A model generated the notes under the pieces. It was not told the DNA's origin. It made no database searches and saw only the letters and a program-made list of their open reading frames with translations. Made by a program: the position numbers and the translations under genes. A stretch of DNA of 64,000 bases from Luteirhabdus pelagi (GTDB lineage: Bacteria > Bacteroidota > Bacteroidia > Flavobacteriales > Flavobacteriaceae). This document shows positions 35,086-47,047 of the stretch, piece after piece. Numbering within the stretch: position 1 is the first letter of the stretch; every line of letters begins with the position of its first letter. The stretch is from assembly GCF_016827595.1 (NCBI RefSeq), contig NZ_JAECMS010000002.1, positions 372,001-436,000 on the forward strand, written 5' to 3'.

Positions 35086-36318
35086 TCAAATAGGTTGTTT
35101 AACGGCTCTTTTCCGTAACGCAAAGATGGCAATTCCCGTTACCAAAAATGCAATTCCAGCTCCAGTAATTCCGAAAAAATAACACAATGAATAAGTTGCG
35201 ATTAGATTGATTCCACTGCCAATCAGAACGATTTCCAACAATTTTTTCTCACGATGTTTAATATAAAGATAGGAATGGTATAATAAAGATATATTCATTA
35301 AAAATGTTGCGATGTTCAATAAAACAATCAAATGCCAATACTCCATAAAGGAAGGTTTATTTTGCCACAGTAATACGGGATAGATAGCAATTAGTACTAC
35401 GGCAAAGGCAATACCGGAATGAAGTACCAATAATCTTTTAAAGCGTTTTAACTTCCCTTCAAATTGAGTCGTTGTTGAACTTTCTATCAAATCTGGTAAT
35501 TCGTAAGAAACTACAATAGTACTTACATAGATACCTATAACCATTGAAATGTTTGAGTAGAAAGAAAAAATACCGGCAGAAGCCTCTCCCAATAATCCTT
35601 CTACTATATAACGATTGGAATATTCTATTACTTTCAATGCAATCGTTGCCACATAGAAAATCATACTCACCTTTAATCCCTTCCACAACCAATCCTTTTT
35701 AAACGCTAAATTTGAAAACTCATTGAGAATTGCCTTTCCAAATATTAGGGCGGTTAACAGAATTGTTCCCACATTGAAGTACGCCCAGATTCCTAGGATA
35801 TCGCCTAGGGATACCTGTTTTTTAAAAAATAGTATTAAGATAAGTACCATCGACGTCCAACCAGCTACTCGAATAAATAATAATGTATTGGCCGCCAAAA
35901 CCTTTTTGAATGCTAACGATAATCTATATAACTCTTGATTAAAATGCTCTGTTATACATATCGTAAGGAGATAACCAGTGTATTGTGAAAAATAGTCGGT
36001 ATTCTTAAAGGTAAAGTATCCTAGAAGGACGAAGATGAGGTACACCCCAAGGTAAAAACCAAAAGCGGTAAAAACCTTTGCTGAAGTATTTTCTTTTTTT
36101 AATAGAATATCCCGAATCGAAAAATTATAGAAATCGAAGCCTAATACAAAAATTGAAACTGTGATTGTAGTGGTGATAAGGGAATAAATTCCGTAGGTGC
36201 TTTCTATAAAATACTTTGAAAGATAGGTAAAGATCAAAAACTTTGCCCCCATGGCCGACATTCGAAAGAATAGCGAGCTAGCCTTATTAAGGGAAAGCGC
36301 CTGTTGTCGTGGTTGCAT
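35086..36318 (-). CDS. Polysaccharide flippase (Wzx) of the cluster
   Basis: A 410-residue integral membrane protein with about 12 helices in the MOP/MATE-like fold. The N-terminus (SLNKASSLFFRMSAMGAKFLIFTYLSKYF) and the mid-region IEYSNRYIVEGLLGEASAGIFSFYSNISMVIG are typical of Wzx and related exporters. It moves undecaprenyl-linked repeat units to the periplasm, where the Wzy-like and O-acetylation proteins act. It is sequence-distinct from the flippase at 3283. Gene order next to the sialyltransferase-like enzyme suggests it handles the finished unit. Confidence 0.87.
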   Translation of the reverse strand: MQPRQQALSLNKASSLFFRMSAMGAKFLIFTYLSKYFIESTYGIYSLITTTITVSIFVLGFDFYNFSIRDILLKKENTSAKVFTAFGFYLGVYLIFVLLGYFTFKNTDYFSQYTGYLLTICITEHFNQELYRLSLAFKKVLAANTLLFIRVAGWTSMVLILILFFKKQVSLGDILGIWAYFNVGTILLTALIFGKAILNEFSNLAFKKDWLWKGLKVSMIFYVATIALKVIEYSNRYIVEGLLGEASAGIFSFYSNISMVIGIYVSTIVVSYELPDLIESSTTTQFEGKLKRFKRLLVLHSGIAFAVVLIAIYPVLLWQNKPSFMEYWHLIVLLNIATFLMNISLLYHSYLYIKHREKKLLEIVLIGSGINLIATYSLCYFFGITGAGIAFLVTGIAIFALRKRAVKQPI

Positions 36319-36348
36319 ATGTTTTAGTGAATAATTTTTAACCCTATC

Positions 36349-37890
<1,542 letters not shown>

Positions 37891-37894
<4 letters not shown>

Positions 37895-38652
37895 TTTAAA
37901 TTTTTCTGCATTTCAAGATTCATAGTTCTTCTCCATTTTGGATACTTTGCAATCATTTCCACCAAGGGTTTGGTTTGAATAGGAATATTTTCTTTTTGGA
38001 TTTCAGCATAGATTTCCTTCATCAAGTTGAAATCGTTAGCGGTATCTACAGTTAATCTTATATTGGAATGTTGCTCCACTTCGGGGTCAATTACTTCATA
38101 ATGTATTTTAAATTCCTCAGGATGGGTATAGATAAAATTAGTAACATGTTCCCGATAAAGGGTATCATCCGTTTTTCGCCAAACGCACTTCAATGTTTCT
38201 TTCGTAACCGCTTCACCCCAAAATCCATATCCTGTTTTAATAGTTGGCAACCCATCACTAGTGGCATAACACCAATAGTCTACTGCTGCCAATTCGGAAG
38301 CCTTTATCATAAGTTCTAACCGCTGCATATCGAGCAATGGATTGTCGGCGCATATACGAATTACGTTATCGATGTCAAATGCTTCAGCGGCATTAATAAA
38401 ACGATCCAAAACATCGTTTTCCGATCCACGATACAACATAACACCTTTTGATTCTGCTATATCAGCGATAGCGGTATCGTTTTCATTGGTCGTAGTAGCA
38501 ACGATTATTGGGACGGACTCGAAATATGAAATCATGCGCTCGAGCAGCAATTCAAAAATACCTTTACCCTCATACAGCGGTCGTGTCATCTTTTGAGGCA
38601 AACGAGTAGACCCATTTCTCACTTGCATAATTATGCCACTCTTATTTACCAT
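37891..38652 (-). CDS. SpsF-like cytidylyltransferase
   Basis: A 253-residue nucleotidyltransferase whose N-terminus (IIMQVRNGSTRLPQKM) carries the R-x-G-S-T-R-L-P-x-K motif of SpsF-type cytidylyltransferases, a branch related to CMP-sialate synthetases. Motifs RICADNPLLD and SNIRLTVDTANDFNLM fit. With NeuB and a HAD phosphatase it forms a three-gene set that would make a CMP-nonulosonate. The activated sugar is inferred from neighbours. Confidence 0.85.
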
Positions 38653-38654
38653 AA

Positions 38655-39620
38655 TCAGTGTTTTTCGGCGATCGATTTCATTCCTTTGTATACATATCGC
38701 GCGAAGAAAACCATTGAGAAAAGAAATAGTAGCAGAATAGGAATTTTAATCTTATTGCTCAAACGAAAAGCTTCCGTATCAATCACATTATAATTAGCAC
38801 TAACGACCTTAATAACAGCATCTTGGTCACGCTTCATTTTCTCCAGCTTCAATAATTGGTCTAGGAACTCTTGTTTGCGCGATAGCAACATGTCTAATCT
38901 ACCATCATTTACATTAATCAATTGATCTACACCCGTACTTTCTCTAGTAGTAGCATTCACGATAGAATCTATTTGAGCCAATAGCTTTTCGTTTTCCACT
39001 ATCTGTAGTTCAGTATTTTGTTGATATGCTTCTTTATACCGAATAAAATGATCGTTTTTGTTTAAATAATCAAATATTTTATTTGTAATAATATCTGATT
39101 TTTGACCAATAATCGTGAAGTTAAGTTTATGATACTTATAATTTTTACTTGTAGGAATACCTTCTAGAAATTCTTCTAGTTCCTGGTTCTGATATAAAAT
39201 TCTAAAGGCCTCGATATATTCCTCAGATTTTGATAGAAAGTTGTATATATCAGGAATGGGTTCTGCTTCAATAGCTAAAAGGTCTCTGAAGTTTTGACCC
39301 ATAATATCTTTTAGAAAAACCGAATCGTTTAGTATTATTTTACTGTTTAACTCATCGATAGATTCATAGAGATAATCAACGCTTTCAAAATTGGGGATAA
39401 CAATAATAGTATTGTTATAGACATTTCTTTTACTTACATCTAAATAATACCCTACTCCAAACCCGATAATTAGAATCGCTACGCTTAGAATCCAATATTT
39501 TTTGAAAAATGCTATCACCAAAAAGATAGCTACTACGATACTCTTAAAAAAGTCGCCTACTTTTCGAAAGAGATATCCCAAGTCTACTTCCTCACTTGGA
39601 TTATGTTCTGTATTATTCAT
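38655..39620 (-). CDS. Wzz/GumC-like chain-length protein
   Basis: A 321-residue protein with an N-terminal membrane helix (about 26-63, two hydrophobic stretches) and a C-terminal one (about 290-310, IPILLLFLFSMVFFARYVY). The periplasmic part is helical with a coiled-coil stretch (ENEKLLAQIDSIVNATTR, MLLSRKQEFLDQLLKLEKMKR). This is the topology of Wzz co-polymerases, which set chain length. No kinase domain follows and no Wza-type export protein is in the cluster. Confidence 0.75.
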   Translation of the reverse strand: MNNTEHNPSEEVDLGYLFRKVGDFFKSIVVAIFLVIAFFKKYWILSVAILIIGFGVGYYLDVSKRNVYNNTIIVIPNFESVDYLYESIDELNSKIILNDSVFLKDIMGQNFRDLLAIEAEPIPDIYNFLSKSEEYIEAFRILYQNQELEEFLEGIPTSKNYKYHKLNFTIIGQKSDIITNKIFDYLNKNDHFIRYKEAYQQNTELQIVENEKLLAQIDSIVNATTRESTGVDQLINVNDGRLDMLLSRKQEFLDQLLKLEKMKRDQDAVIKVVSANYNVIDTEAFRLSNKIKIPILLLFLFSMVFFARYVYKGMKSIAEKH

Positions 39621-39651
39621 ACATATTTTATTTAAGGTCTTTATTCAATTT

Positions 39652-40503
39652 TTATAGTACTTGCAATACCGTTTGTAAAGCATCCTTCCAATCAACCATT
39701 TTAATTGAAAGCGCGTTTTGTATCTTTTCACAATTCAAGACACTGTAAACGGGCCGTTGCGCAAATGTAGGATAATGGTCGGTTTTATTTAACAAAATTT
39801 TATCTATTTGTCCAGTCGTTTCAAATATGGACTTAGCAAAGTCAAACCACGTGGCTTCCCCTTCATTACTATAGTGATACGTTCCATATCCATGGTCGTT
39901 GCTATCAATCGTTAGAAGTATTGCCTTCGCTAAATCGTTTGCATTCGTCGGGCATCCTGTTTGTTCTGTAGTGATGGTTAATTCCTTTTTTTCAGCCCCT
40001 AATCGTAACATCGATTTGAGAAAGTTATGACCGTATTGCGAATACAGCCATGACGTCCGAAAAATATAATGGCTCGGACAAGAGGCCCTCACATGCTCTT
40101 CACCCTGTAACTTAGAAGCCCCATAAATATTAATAGGTGCTGTCGCATCGCTCTCGCGATACGGACTTCCCTTTTTTCCATCAAAAACATAGTCAGTGGA
40201 AATATGAATCATGGTAACGTCATGTTCATTACAGGCATCGGCTACATTTCGCGCACCATCGGCATTCACTGAAAAAGCTACATCAGATTGCTTTTCCGCT
40301 TCTTCAACATTCGTATACGCTGCCGTATTGATACAATAATCGAAGTCATGAGTTTTGAAGTAAGCCTCTACTTCAGCGTATTTCGTAATATCCAATCCCG
40401 AACGGTCTTGAAAAACCATCATAAAGTTGGGAAACTCGGAAGCCGCATCACGAATACACGTGGCTAACTGACCCGATGCTCCTGTCACCAAAATTCGTTT
40501 CAT
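39652..40503 (-). CDS. rfbD: dTDP-4-dehydrorhamnose reductase
   Basis: Last step of dTDP-L-rhamnose synthesis, NADPH-dependent reduction. The 283-residue product has the GASGQLA nucleotide motif (8-14), STDYVFDGKKGSPYRESD, the YGASKLQGE motif with the catalytic Tyr/Lys pair, and RTSWLYSQYGHNF. It overlaps rfbC as ATGA, so the rfb genes are translationally linked. Length normal. Confidence 0.96.
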   Translation of the reverse strand: MKRILVTGASGQLATCIRDAASEFPNFMMVFQDRSGLDITKYAEVEAYFKTHDFDYCINTAAYTNVEEAEKQSDVAFSVNADGARNVADACNEHDVTMIHISTDYVFDGKKGSPYRESDATAPINIYGASKLQGEEHVRASCPSHYIFRTSWLYSQYGHNFLKSMLRLGAEKKELTITTEQTGCPTNANDLAKAILLTIDSNDHGYGTYHYSNEGEATWFDFAKSIFETTGQIDKILLNKTDHYPTFAQRPVYSVLNCEKIQNALSIKMVDWKDALQTVLQVL

Positions 40504-41048
40504 TGTATCGCTTCCCGGAAAGTAGGTAATTGCAAGTCTTTTTTAGATAATTGTAACGTCTCATGTGGAAGATGCCAATCGAGCGATAAGGTTGCGTCAT
40601 TATAAATAATTCCTCGCTCCGATTCCTTGTCGTAGTAGTTGTCACATTTATAAGCAAAAATCGATTCCTTGCTCAAGGTAACAAAGCCATGCGCAAATCC
40701 TTTAGGTACAAAAAGCTGTTCATGCTTTTCATCGTCAAGTATGATGGAGAAATGCTTACCGAAACTTTCACTTTCCTTTCGTACATCTACCACGATATCC
40801 AAAACTTTACCTTTTATTACACGTACCAACTTAGCTTGCGCCATTTCACCTACTTGAAAATGCAGCCCTCGCAACACACCATAGCCAGAAACCGACTGAT
40901 TGTCCTGAACAAAATCAACATCCAAACCAGTAGCCTCCTTAAAGCGATTATGATTATAGGATTCGAAAAAAATACCGCGATCGTCTTCAAAAACCCGTGG
41001 CCTTACTATAAAACAGTCTTTTAGTGAAGTATCTATTCGTTCTAACAT
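40500..41048 (-). CDS. rfbC: dTDP-4-dehydrorhamnose 3,5-epimerase
   Basis: A 182-residue cupin-fold epimerase acting on the 4-keto sugar. Family motifs visible: RPRVFEDDRGIFFESYNHNRF, QDNQSVSGYGVLRGLHFQ and VPKGFAHGFVTLS. It overlaps rfbA by one base (TAATG) and rfbD by four. Together with rfbA, rfbB and rfbD it completes the dTDP-rhamnose pathway. Confidence 0.96.
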   Translation of the reverse strand: MLERIDTSLKDCFIVRPRVFEDDRGIFFESYNHNRFKEATGLDVDFVQDNQSVSGYGVLRGLHFQVGEMAQAKLVRVIKGKVLDIVVDVRKESESFGKHFSIILDDEKHEQLFVPKGFAHGFVTLSKESIFAYKCDNYYDKESERGIIYNDATLSLDWHLPHETLQLSKKDLQLPTFREAIQ

Positions 41049-41905
41049 TAATCCAATTGCATTAAATGGGTCCCGTAGCCGCTTTTCAGTAAGGGTTTCG
41101 CCAATTTCCGTAGTTGCTGTTTTGAGATATAACCCATTTCGTAGGCCGCTTCTTCGATGGCGCCAATCTTAAGGCCTTGACGCTCCTCAATAACCTCCAC
41201 AAACTGTGCTGCTTGCATCAGAGAGGCAAAGGTTCCGGTGTCTAGCCATGCCGTGCCTTTATCTAGAATACTCACGTGTAACTTCCCTCGTTTTAAGTAT
41301 TCGTTGTTTACATCAGTTATTTCGAGTTCACCTCGAGCACTGGGTTTAATATTCGCAGCGATATCGACTACGTTATTATCGTAAAAGTAAATTCCTGGTA
41401 CCGCGTAATTCGATTTGGGTTTTTTCGGCTTTTCCTCTATAGACAGTGCTTTGCCTTCTTCATCAAACGCTACCACACCATATCGTTCTGGGTCGTGAAC
41501 ATGGTAGGCATAGATAATGCCTCCATCAGGATCGTTATTCGATTGTAGCAATTCCTTTAACCCGCTTCCATAGAAAATATTGTCGCCCAAAATAAGCGCT
41601 ACTTTATCGTTTCCTATAAAATCCTTTCCAATAATGAATGCTTCGGCCAAGCCATTGGGTTCTGCCTGTTCGGCATACTGAAATGAACAACCATAGCGCG
41701 ATCCATCGCCGAGCAATTTTTCAAATAAGGGAAGATCCTCTGGGGTTGAAATAATTAAGATATCCTGAATCCCAGCATGCATCAAGGTTGAAAGCGGATA
41801 ATAGATCATCGGTTTGTCATACACCGGCATCAATTGCTTGCTCACCGCCAAGGTTAAGGGGTGAAGTCGTGTGCCTGATCCGCCTGCTAAAATGATTCCT
41901 TTCAT
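41048..41905 (-). CDS. rfbA: Glucose-1-phosphate thymidylyltransferase
   Basis: First step of dTDP-rhamnose synthesis, making dTDP-glucose. The 285-residue product begins [18 protein letters not shown], the nucleotide-binding loop, and has GDNIFYG and [20 protein letters not shown] chose ATG at 41905, which forms an ATGA overlap with the rfbB stop; the longer ATG at 41932 adds nine residues inside rfbB and breaks the family N-terminus. Confidence 0.97.
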   Translation of the reverse strand: MKGIILAGGSGTRLHPLTLAVSKQLMPVYDKPMIYYPLSTLMHAGIQDILIISTPEDLPLFEKLLGDGSRYGCSFQYAEQAEPNGLAEAFIIGKDFIGNDKVALILGDNIFYGSGLKELLQSNNDPDGGIIYAYHVHDPERYGVVAFDEEGKALSIEEKPKKPKSNYAVPGIYFYDNNVVDIAANIKPSARGELEITDVNNEYLKRGKLHVSILDKGTAWLDTGTFASLMQAAQFVEVIEERQGLKIGAIEEAAYEMGYISKQQLRKLAKPLLKSGYGTHLMQLD

Positions 41906-42918
41906 AATCGATCTTGGTTTTCCAAATACCATGTTACCGTCTTCCGAATACCACTCTCAAAGTTTTCCTCGGCCTTCCAGCCTAATTCCTGTTCAATCTT
42001 AGAAGCATCTATTGCATACCTGAAATCGTGTCCGGGACGATCCTTTACAAACGTAATCTGTTCTTTATACGATTGCTTCTTCGGTTTCAATTCATCCAAA
42101 AGCTCGCAAATCGTGTGAGCAATATACAGGTTTTCACGTTCATTACGACCGCCAACATTATAGGTTTCACCTACAATTCCCTTATCTAACGCCAGGTGAA
42201 TACCACGGCAATGATCCTTCACATACAACCAATCGCGTACATTCTTTCCATCGCCATAAATAGGAATAGGTTCTCCTGAAATGGCTTTTCGGATAATGGT
42301 TGGAATCAGTTTTTCTTTATGTTGAAAAGGTCCGTAGTTGTTACTACAGTTCGTTGTTACCACCGGTAGCCCGTAGGTGTGAAAATAGCTTCTAACCAAA
42401 AAATCGGAAGATGCTTTTGAAGCACTGTACGGACTGTTGGGTGCGTATGGAGTCTTTTCGGTGAAAAGTCCTGTTTCTCCTAACGTTCCATATACCTCAT
42501 CGGTTGAAATATGCAGAAAACGAGCATTTTTAAAGCTTTCCTTACTTTCATGTGGACCTTCCATCCAAGTACGATAGCCTTGTTGAAGTAGTGTGAAGGT
42601 TCCAACAATATTGGTCTCTACAAAGGCTTTCGGACCCGTAATACTATTATCGACATGGCTCTCGGCTGCAAAGTGGACTACTTTGTTGAATTGATGCTCC
42701 TCAAAAAGCGATTTCACCAATGCTTCATCACAGATATCGCCCTCGATAAAATGAAATCTTTTTTCGTTGGAAACCGCTTTCAAATTATCCAAATTTCCGG
42801 CATACGTCAACTTATCCAATACAAAAACCTCGGCATCGGTATTCTGTAGGAAGTAAATGACAAAGTTGGACCCAATAAATCCTGCCCCTCCGGTAATCAG
42901 TATATTATCGTTTTTCAA
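41902..42918 (-). CDS. rfbB: dTDP-glucose 4,6-dehydratase
   Basis: A 338-residue extended short-chain dehydrogenase. NAD motif GGAGFIG (about 10-16), [18 protein letters not shown] and the catalytic YSASKAS. Converts dTDP-glucose to the 4-keto-6-deoxy sugar used by RfbC. The start is TTG: an in-frame stop lies three codons upstream and no ATG precedes the first beta strand. It lies 14 bases after the DUF6909 stop, so the cluster may begin at that gene's promoter. Confidence 0.96.
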   Translation of the reverse strand: MKNDNILITGGAGFIGSNFVIYFLQNTDAEVFVLDKLTYAGNLDNLKAVSNEKRFHFIEGDICDEALVKSLFEEHQFNKVVHFAAESHVDNSITGPKAFVETNIVGTFTLLQQGYRTWMEGPHESKESFKNARFLHISTDEVYGTLGETGLFTEKTPYAPNSPYSASKASSDFLVRSYFHTYGLPVVTTNCSNNYGPFQHKEKLIPTIIRKAISGEPIPIYGDGKNVRDWLYVKDHCRGIHLALDKGIVGETYNVGGRNERENLYIAHTICELLDELKPKKQSYKEQITFVKDRPGHDFRYAIDASKIEQELGWKAEENFESGIRKTVTWYLENQDRL

Positions 42919-42932
42919 AATATTTTTTTAGA

Positions 42933-44630
42933 TTATCCTAAAATCTGTTTTAACAGTTTTTGAGTGATTTTATAGGTCGGTTTCACGCCACTTGTACCCA
43001 ATCCACCCGATGCTAATGTGCTACCCGTTTCCAATGGATTATCGGAAGCATAATATGCATATCGAACCTTCACATCCTTATTGATACTACCTCTAATTTC
43101 CGCGGCGGCCTGAATTGCTTTTTGGTAGTGCGCGCCTTCCATTTCCAATCCGATGACATTCCAGGTCGATTTGTGGAAAAATCGCAGCAAATCTCTGTTT
43201 TGAAGCGATGTTCCCAATACGGTAATCATGGTTCCTTCACAGATATTTAAATCGTCCTTTTCGAAATCCGCTTTCTTCAACTCGTTCTCGAATGGATAAT
43301 TATCGGCGGTTCCTTCAAAAACATGGGCACTCGGAATCATCACATCGCCCTTTCCCCCTTCTAAAATACCTGCTTTTCCCATGATGGATACCGAATGTAC
43401 ATTCATCATCTGCTTTTGATCGTGAGCATCTCTATAGGGTTTCAACAATTCGTCCATCGTTTCGTAGGCCTGTTCACCAAAAGCATAGTCCATTACTACC
43501 AAAACCGGCGCTTCATTCTTTTCGCCCACAGTATTTCCTGTAAGATTTTTAATCACTTCCGCAGGAAATTTTGCACCATCAAAAACTTGAACATTGATAT
43601 TTGTGCCACTTTCATCGGCTATGTAGATCATTCCATTGTCTAAAGCCAGTTTTTGCACTTTGTTTCGCAGCGCTCCATTTCCCGTGTTGCTTAGAGCTTC
43701 GAACAGTTCCATTTCCGACTTCTTCTTATGTTGTTTCCCCAAGGCATGTTGGGCAAAAAGTGTATTCATCACACTATGCATATTTGCACTAATGATGTGA
43801 AGTGGTCGTTGCAAAAGGCCATGCCCCGCCATTACCCCTTTAATATTACGTGCCCAGCGTTCCCCGTGAATATGGTGTCCTAGCCGTTCCCGAAGCACTG
43901 GGCTGAAAGTGATTATCCGTTTATCGTTATTGACAGCTTCAGCTATCGCAAGCTTTCCTAAATGATAGATGATGTTAAGGAAGCGGTGTGGATTCTTATC
44001 GGTTGCGAACTTTGAATATACAGCATTCACCTCTTCGAACGTTCGCCCTAAGAAGTTAGCCGTATGAGTTAAGGCGATTTCCTTCTCCTTTTGCGTCAAT
44101 TTATCAATATTGGCAACAGCTGCTTCCAACTTTATCCAATCGCGAATAACAGAACCCTTTTCATTGATAAGTACCTGTTTCATTATTTTATGCGATTCGA
44201 TAAAGAGAAACGTGAGGTGGGTAAGGATGTCGTAGATTTCAGAACGGCCGCGAGTGACCTCTATATTCATCTGTTCTGCATCAATACGGTAGCAATTTCG
44301 CCGTCTTTTCGAGGGAATGATGGCTTCAAAATGTGAATTCTTGTATCCTTCATCGCTAGTAAGGTTGATGTAGCGACATTCTTCGATTCCATTCGGCAAA
44401 CGATCGATTACGTATAGCAATCCTTGAAGTTCAATCTTATCTTCAGATACGGATCCATAAATTTCTGGACGTAGCGTTAATAAAGCTTCCCGTAAGGTTT
44501 CTCCCGAAACACCCATCGGTTTATAGAAGCCACGGATAAATAAATGTCGCATGGTAATATACATGCGCTCGATAGCATTAGTGCTCTCCTGTGCCCGTGT
44601 TCGTTTATGGGAATGGTATACTAAACTCAT
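42933..44630 (-). CDS. DUF6909 protein with nucleosidase-like C-terminus
   Basis: A 565-residue cytoplasmic protein matching the DUF6909 family, without experimentally known function as far as I know. The first 300 residues are helical (KRTRAQESTNAIERMYITMRHL). The last 190 resemble the nucleoside phosphorylase/AMP nucleosidase fold: IMGKAGILEGGKGDVMIP (416-433), the LEMEGAHY segment (495-502) in the position of the EMEGA substrate loop, and ASDNPLE (528-534) with the Asp of that fold. This assignment is mine by motif comparison. A -7 box TATCTTTG ends five bases before the ATG, so the mRNA may be leaderless. Confidence 0.8.
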   Translation of the reverse strand: MSLVYHSHKRTRAQESTNAIERMYITMRHLFIRGFYKPMGVSGETLREALLTLRPEIYGSVSEDKIELQGLLYVIDRLPNGIEECRYINLTSDEGYKNSHFEAIIPSKRRRNCYRIDAEQMNIEVTRGRSEIYDILTHLTFLFIESHKIMKQVLINEKGSVIRDWIKLEAAVANIDKLTQKEKEIALTHTANFLGRTFEEVNAVYSKFATDKNPHRFLNIIYHLGKLAIAEAVNNDKRIITFSPVLRERLGHHIHGERWARNIKGVMAGHGLLQRPLHIISANMHSVMNTLFAQHALGKQHKKKSEMELFEALSNTGNGALRNKVQKLALDNGMIYIADESGTNINVQVFDGAKFPAEVIKNLTGNTVGEKNEAPVLVVMDYAFGEQAYETMDELLKPYRDAHDQKQMMNVHSVSIMGKAGILEGGKGDVMIPSAHVFEGTADNYPFENELKKADFEKDDLNICEGTMITVLGTSLQNRDLLRFFHKSTWNVIGLEMEGAHYQKAIQAAAEIRGSINKDVKVRYAYYASDNPLETGSTLASGGLGTSGVKPTYKITQKLLKQILG

Positions 44631-44635
44631 GAATG

Positions 44636-44643
44636 CAAAGATA
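44636..44643 (-). promoter_or_regulatory. -7 box (TATCTTTG) of the DUF6909 gene
   Basis: Minus-strand TATCTTTG matches TAnnTTTG and ends five bases before the ATG at 44630. No -33 TTG at normal spacing. It may also drive the rfb genes 14 bases downstream of DUF6909. Confidence 0.4.
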
Positions 44644-44666
44644 CATTTATTTGAAGCGGTTCGATA

Positions 44667-46160
44667 TTATCGAAGTTTTAAGAGTCCCTCTGCTATTTTA
44701 CGGTCGTTAGAGAGACGCGGCACCTTATTTTGACCTCCTAATTTGCCTTGCGATTTCATATATTTTTGAAATGAATTTTTTGGAAGGGACGTTACTTTCA
44801 ATGGCTGTAATATCTTCCCATCGATCAAATCGAAGTAATAGGAATTTTGCTGTTGCATCTCTTTGTCCAAGGTTTCAGAAACAGCTTTCATATCGGTAGG
44901 CACGCGCTCAAATTCTACTAACCATTCATGATAGGGCAATTCTCCTACGGTAGGGGATGTTTGGGGTGCTACAGTAAATTCTGAAATGGAAAAGTCGTGT
45001 TTTTCAAGCGCTTTTTGCATGGCGGCTTCTACTTCCTTTCCGATAACGTGTTCGCCAAAAGCTGAAATAAAGTGCTTAATTCTACCGGAAACGATTACTC
45101 TGTAGGGTGAAAGCGACGTAAATTGGACAGTATCGCCCACGTTGTATCCCCAAAGTCCAGCATCGGTAGAGATAATCATTACATAGTTGACTCCAATTTC
45201 AACATCTCCGATCGTAAGGCGTTTTGGTGTGGTGTCAAAAAATTCGTCTGCTTTAATAAACTCGTAAAAAATCCCTGAATTCAGTAATAGTAGCATTCCA
45301 TTAGCGTCTTGTTTATCCTGAAAGGCGAAAAACCCTTCACTGGCGGGAAACAGCTCTATACTCGGTACTTTTCGTCCGATAAGGTTTTCAAATTTGGCAC
45401 GATAGGGTTCAAAATTGACACCGCCATAGATGAACAGTTCAAAATTGGGAAAAAGATCACCCACAGCCTTTCCGGTAGTCGCTTTTAAGCGTTCGAAGTA
45501 CATCTGCACCCAAGATGGAATCCCGCTTATGACCGTCATATTTTCATCTTTCGTTTCCGAAACGATGGCATCAACCTTAGCTTCCCAATCCGCGATACAA
45601 TTGGTTTCCCAACTCGGCATTCTGTTTCGCTGTAGATAGCTAGGCACATAATGGGCTACAATACCTGATAAGCGTCCTGTCTTGATGCCGTTCTTTTCGC
45701 CCATTTCGGGACTGCCCTGAAGAAAGATCATTTTACCATCCACAAAATCGGCGTTCCCCGTTTCATTGATGTAACATAGAATAGCATTACGAGCAGCGCG
45801 AACATGATGCGGCATCGAATCTTTTGTAAGCGGTATATACTTGGCACCGCTTGTCGTTCCTGAAGTCTTGGCAAAATAAAGCGGTTTTCCCGGCCAGAGA
45901 ATATCAGATTGCCCTCCAACCACTTTCATGATATAAGATTTCAGTTCCTCGTAGTCACGAACAGGAACTTTTTCCGCAAAATCGGCATAGGTTTTAATAG
46001 TTGAAAAGTCGTGATCCTTTCCGAATTCAGTGTATTTCGCTTTTTCAATGAGGGTTCTAAAAACCTTCTGTTGTGTTTTCTCAGGACTGCTGGCCCAACG
46101 ATTGATTCGGTTAACGACGGCCTTGGCGAATATTTTAGCGGCTATTGACTTCGTGCTCAT
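44667..46160 (-). CDS. GH3-family acyl-acid amido synthetase-like protein
   Basis: A 497-residue member of the GH3 auxin-promoter family, an adenylate-forming enzyme group. The ATP-binding motif TSGTTSG is at 99-105 (YFAKTSGTTSGAKYIPLT), followed by ELFPASEGFFAFQ and YRVIVSGRIKHFISAFGEHV. Plant members link amino acids to hormones; bacterial homologues are mostly uncharacterised. It starts two bases after the M23 gene's stop, so the two are one unit. Substrate unknown. Confidence 0.92.
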   Translation of the reverse strand: MSTKSIAAKIFAKAVVNRINRWASSPEKTQQKVFRTLIEKAKYTEFGKDHDFSTIKTYADFAEKVPVRDYEELKSYIMKVVGGQSDILWPGKPLYFAKTSGTTSGAKYIPLTKDSMPHHVRAARNAILCYINETGNADFVDGKMIFLQGSPEMGEKNGIKTGRLSGIVAHYVPSYLQRNRMPSWETNCIADWEAKVDAIVSETKDENMTVISGIPSWVQMYFERLKATTGKAVGDLFPNFELFIYGGVNFEPYRAKFENLIGRKVPSIELFPASEGFFAFQDKQDANGMLLLLNSGIFYEFIKADEFFDTTPKRLTIGDVEIGVNYVMIISTDAGLWGYNVGDTVQFTSLSPYRVIVSGRIKHFISAFGEHVIGKEVEAAMQKALEKHDFSISEFTVAPQTSPTVGELPYHEWLVEFERVPTDMKAVSETLDKEMQQQNSYYFDLIDGKILQPLKVTSLPKNSFQKYMKSQGKLGGQNKVPRLSNDRKIAEGLLKLR

Positions 46161-46162
46161 AT

Positions 46163-47029
46163 TTAGTCGAAATCGATAAAGTTAGTTGGATTTAAGGGGT
46201 AACCGTCGCGCCAAAGCTCGAAATGAAGATGAGGTCCTGTACTCAATTCGCCTGTATTTCCAGTGGTGGCGATTACTTCACCCGCTTTGACCAACTCGCC
46301 CTGTTCTTTCGAAAGCTTTGAATTGTGCTTATAAACGGATAATAGGTTGTTACTATGTTCCAAAATTAGAACATAGCCCGTATCGGGAGTCCATCCCGCA
46401 AATACCACGGTACCATCGGCAGTGGCTTTTACAGGCGCATCCTTGATAGTTACGATATCGACGGCAAAATGCTTCTGGCGGGCGTCATATCCATCGCTGA
46501 TATTTCCCTTTACAGGGGGAAACAACACTAAATCGGCTGGAGGTTCCGTGACTAACGGATTATACTTTTCTTCTTGTGCAACACGTTCCCGAAGTAAGGA
46601 ATCTTGACTAGACGGTTCAAAATCGACAGGGGGGATAGAGCGGTTGGCCTCTTCAAGTATAGAATCTTTATTGAAATCGACCGTTTTAACGTCGCCTGTG
46701 AGCACTTTTCGTATCGAAGCAAGGTATTGTTCATTTACGTTAAGTTTCTGCTGTAGCGAGTCTGCTTTAAAGGTTAAATCGGTGGCACGCTTCTTCAAAC
46801 GTGTAGAGGAATAGCCAGGAATATATTCTCGGAGTGGCGTGAAGGCGATAAGCAGGGTAGTGCCTGCAATTAGGAGCACTGCAGAAATAACTGTAAAAAC
46901 AAAGACGTTTAAACGGTTTAACTTAAAAGAAAATCGTTCTTCGAAGGTATCTTCATTTAAAACAACCAAGCGATACTTGTGCAATAGTTTCCGCTTGATT
47001 TTTCTACTACGTTTTTCTTTTTCCGCCAT
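46163..47029 (-). CDS. M23-family peptidoglycan endopeptidase
   Basis: A 288-residue membrane-anchored peptidase. One helix (about 43-65), a coiled-coil linker (about 75-155) and a C-terminal M23 (LytM) domain with zinc ligands H187 and D191 (KHFAVDI) and H267/H269 (GPHLHFELW). All ligands are present, so it may be active in cell-wall remodelling or serve as an activator. ATG at 47029 is chosen because the earlier ATG at 47050 lies in the promoter region. A TATATTTG box is 18 bases upstream. Confidence 0.92.
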   Translation of the reverse strand: MAEKEKRSRKIKRKLLHKYRLVVLNEDTFEERFSFKLNRLNVFVFTVISAVLLIAGTTLLIAFTPLREYIPGYSSTRLKKRATDLTFKADSLQQKLNVNEQYLASIRKVLTGDVKTVDFNKDSILEEANRSIPPVDFEPSSQDSLLRERVAQEEKYNPLVTEPPADLVLFPPVKGNISDGYDARQKHFAVDIVTIKDAPVKATADGTVVFAGWTPDTGYVLILEHSNNLLSVYKHNSKLSKEQGELVKAGEVIATTGNTGELSTGPHLHFELWRDGYPLNPTNFIDFD

Positions 47030-47047
47030 CGTTTTTGCTTCGAAATA

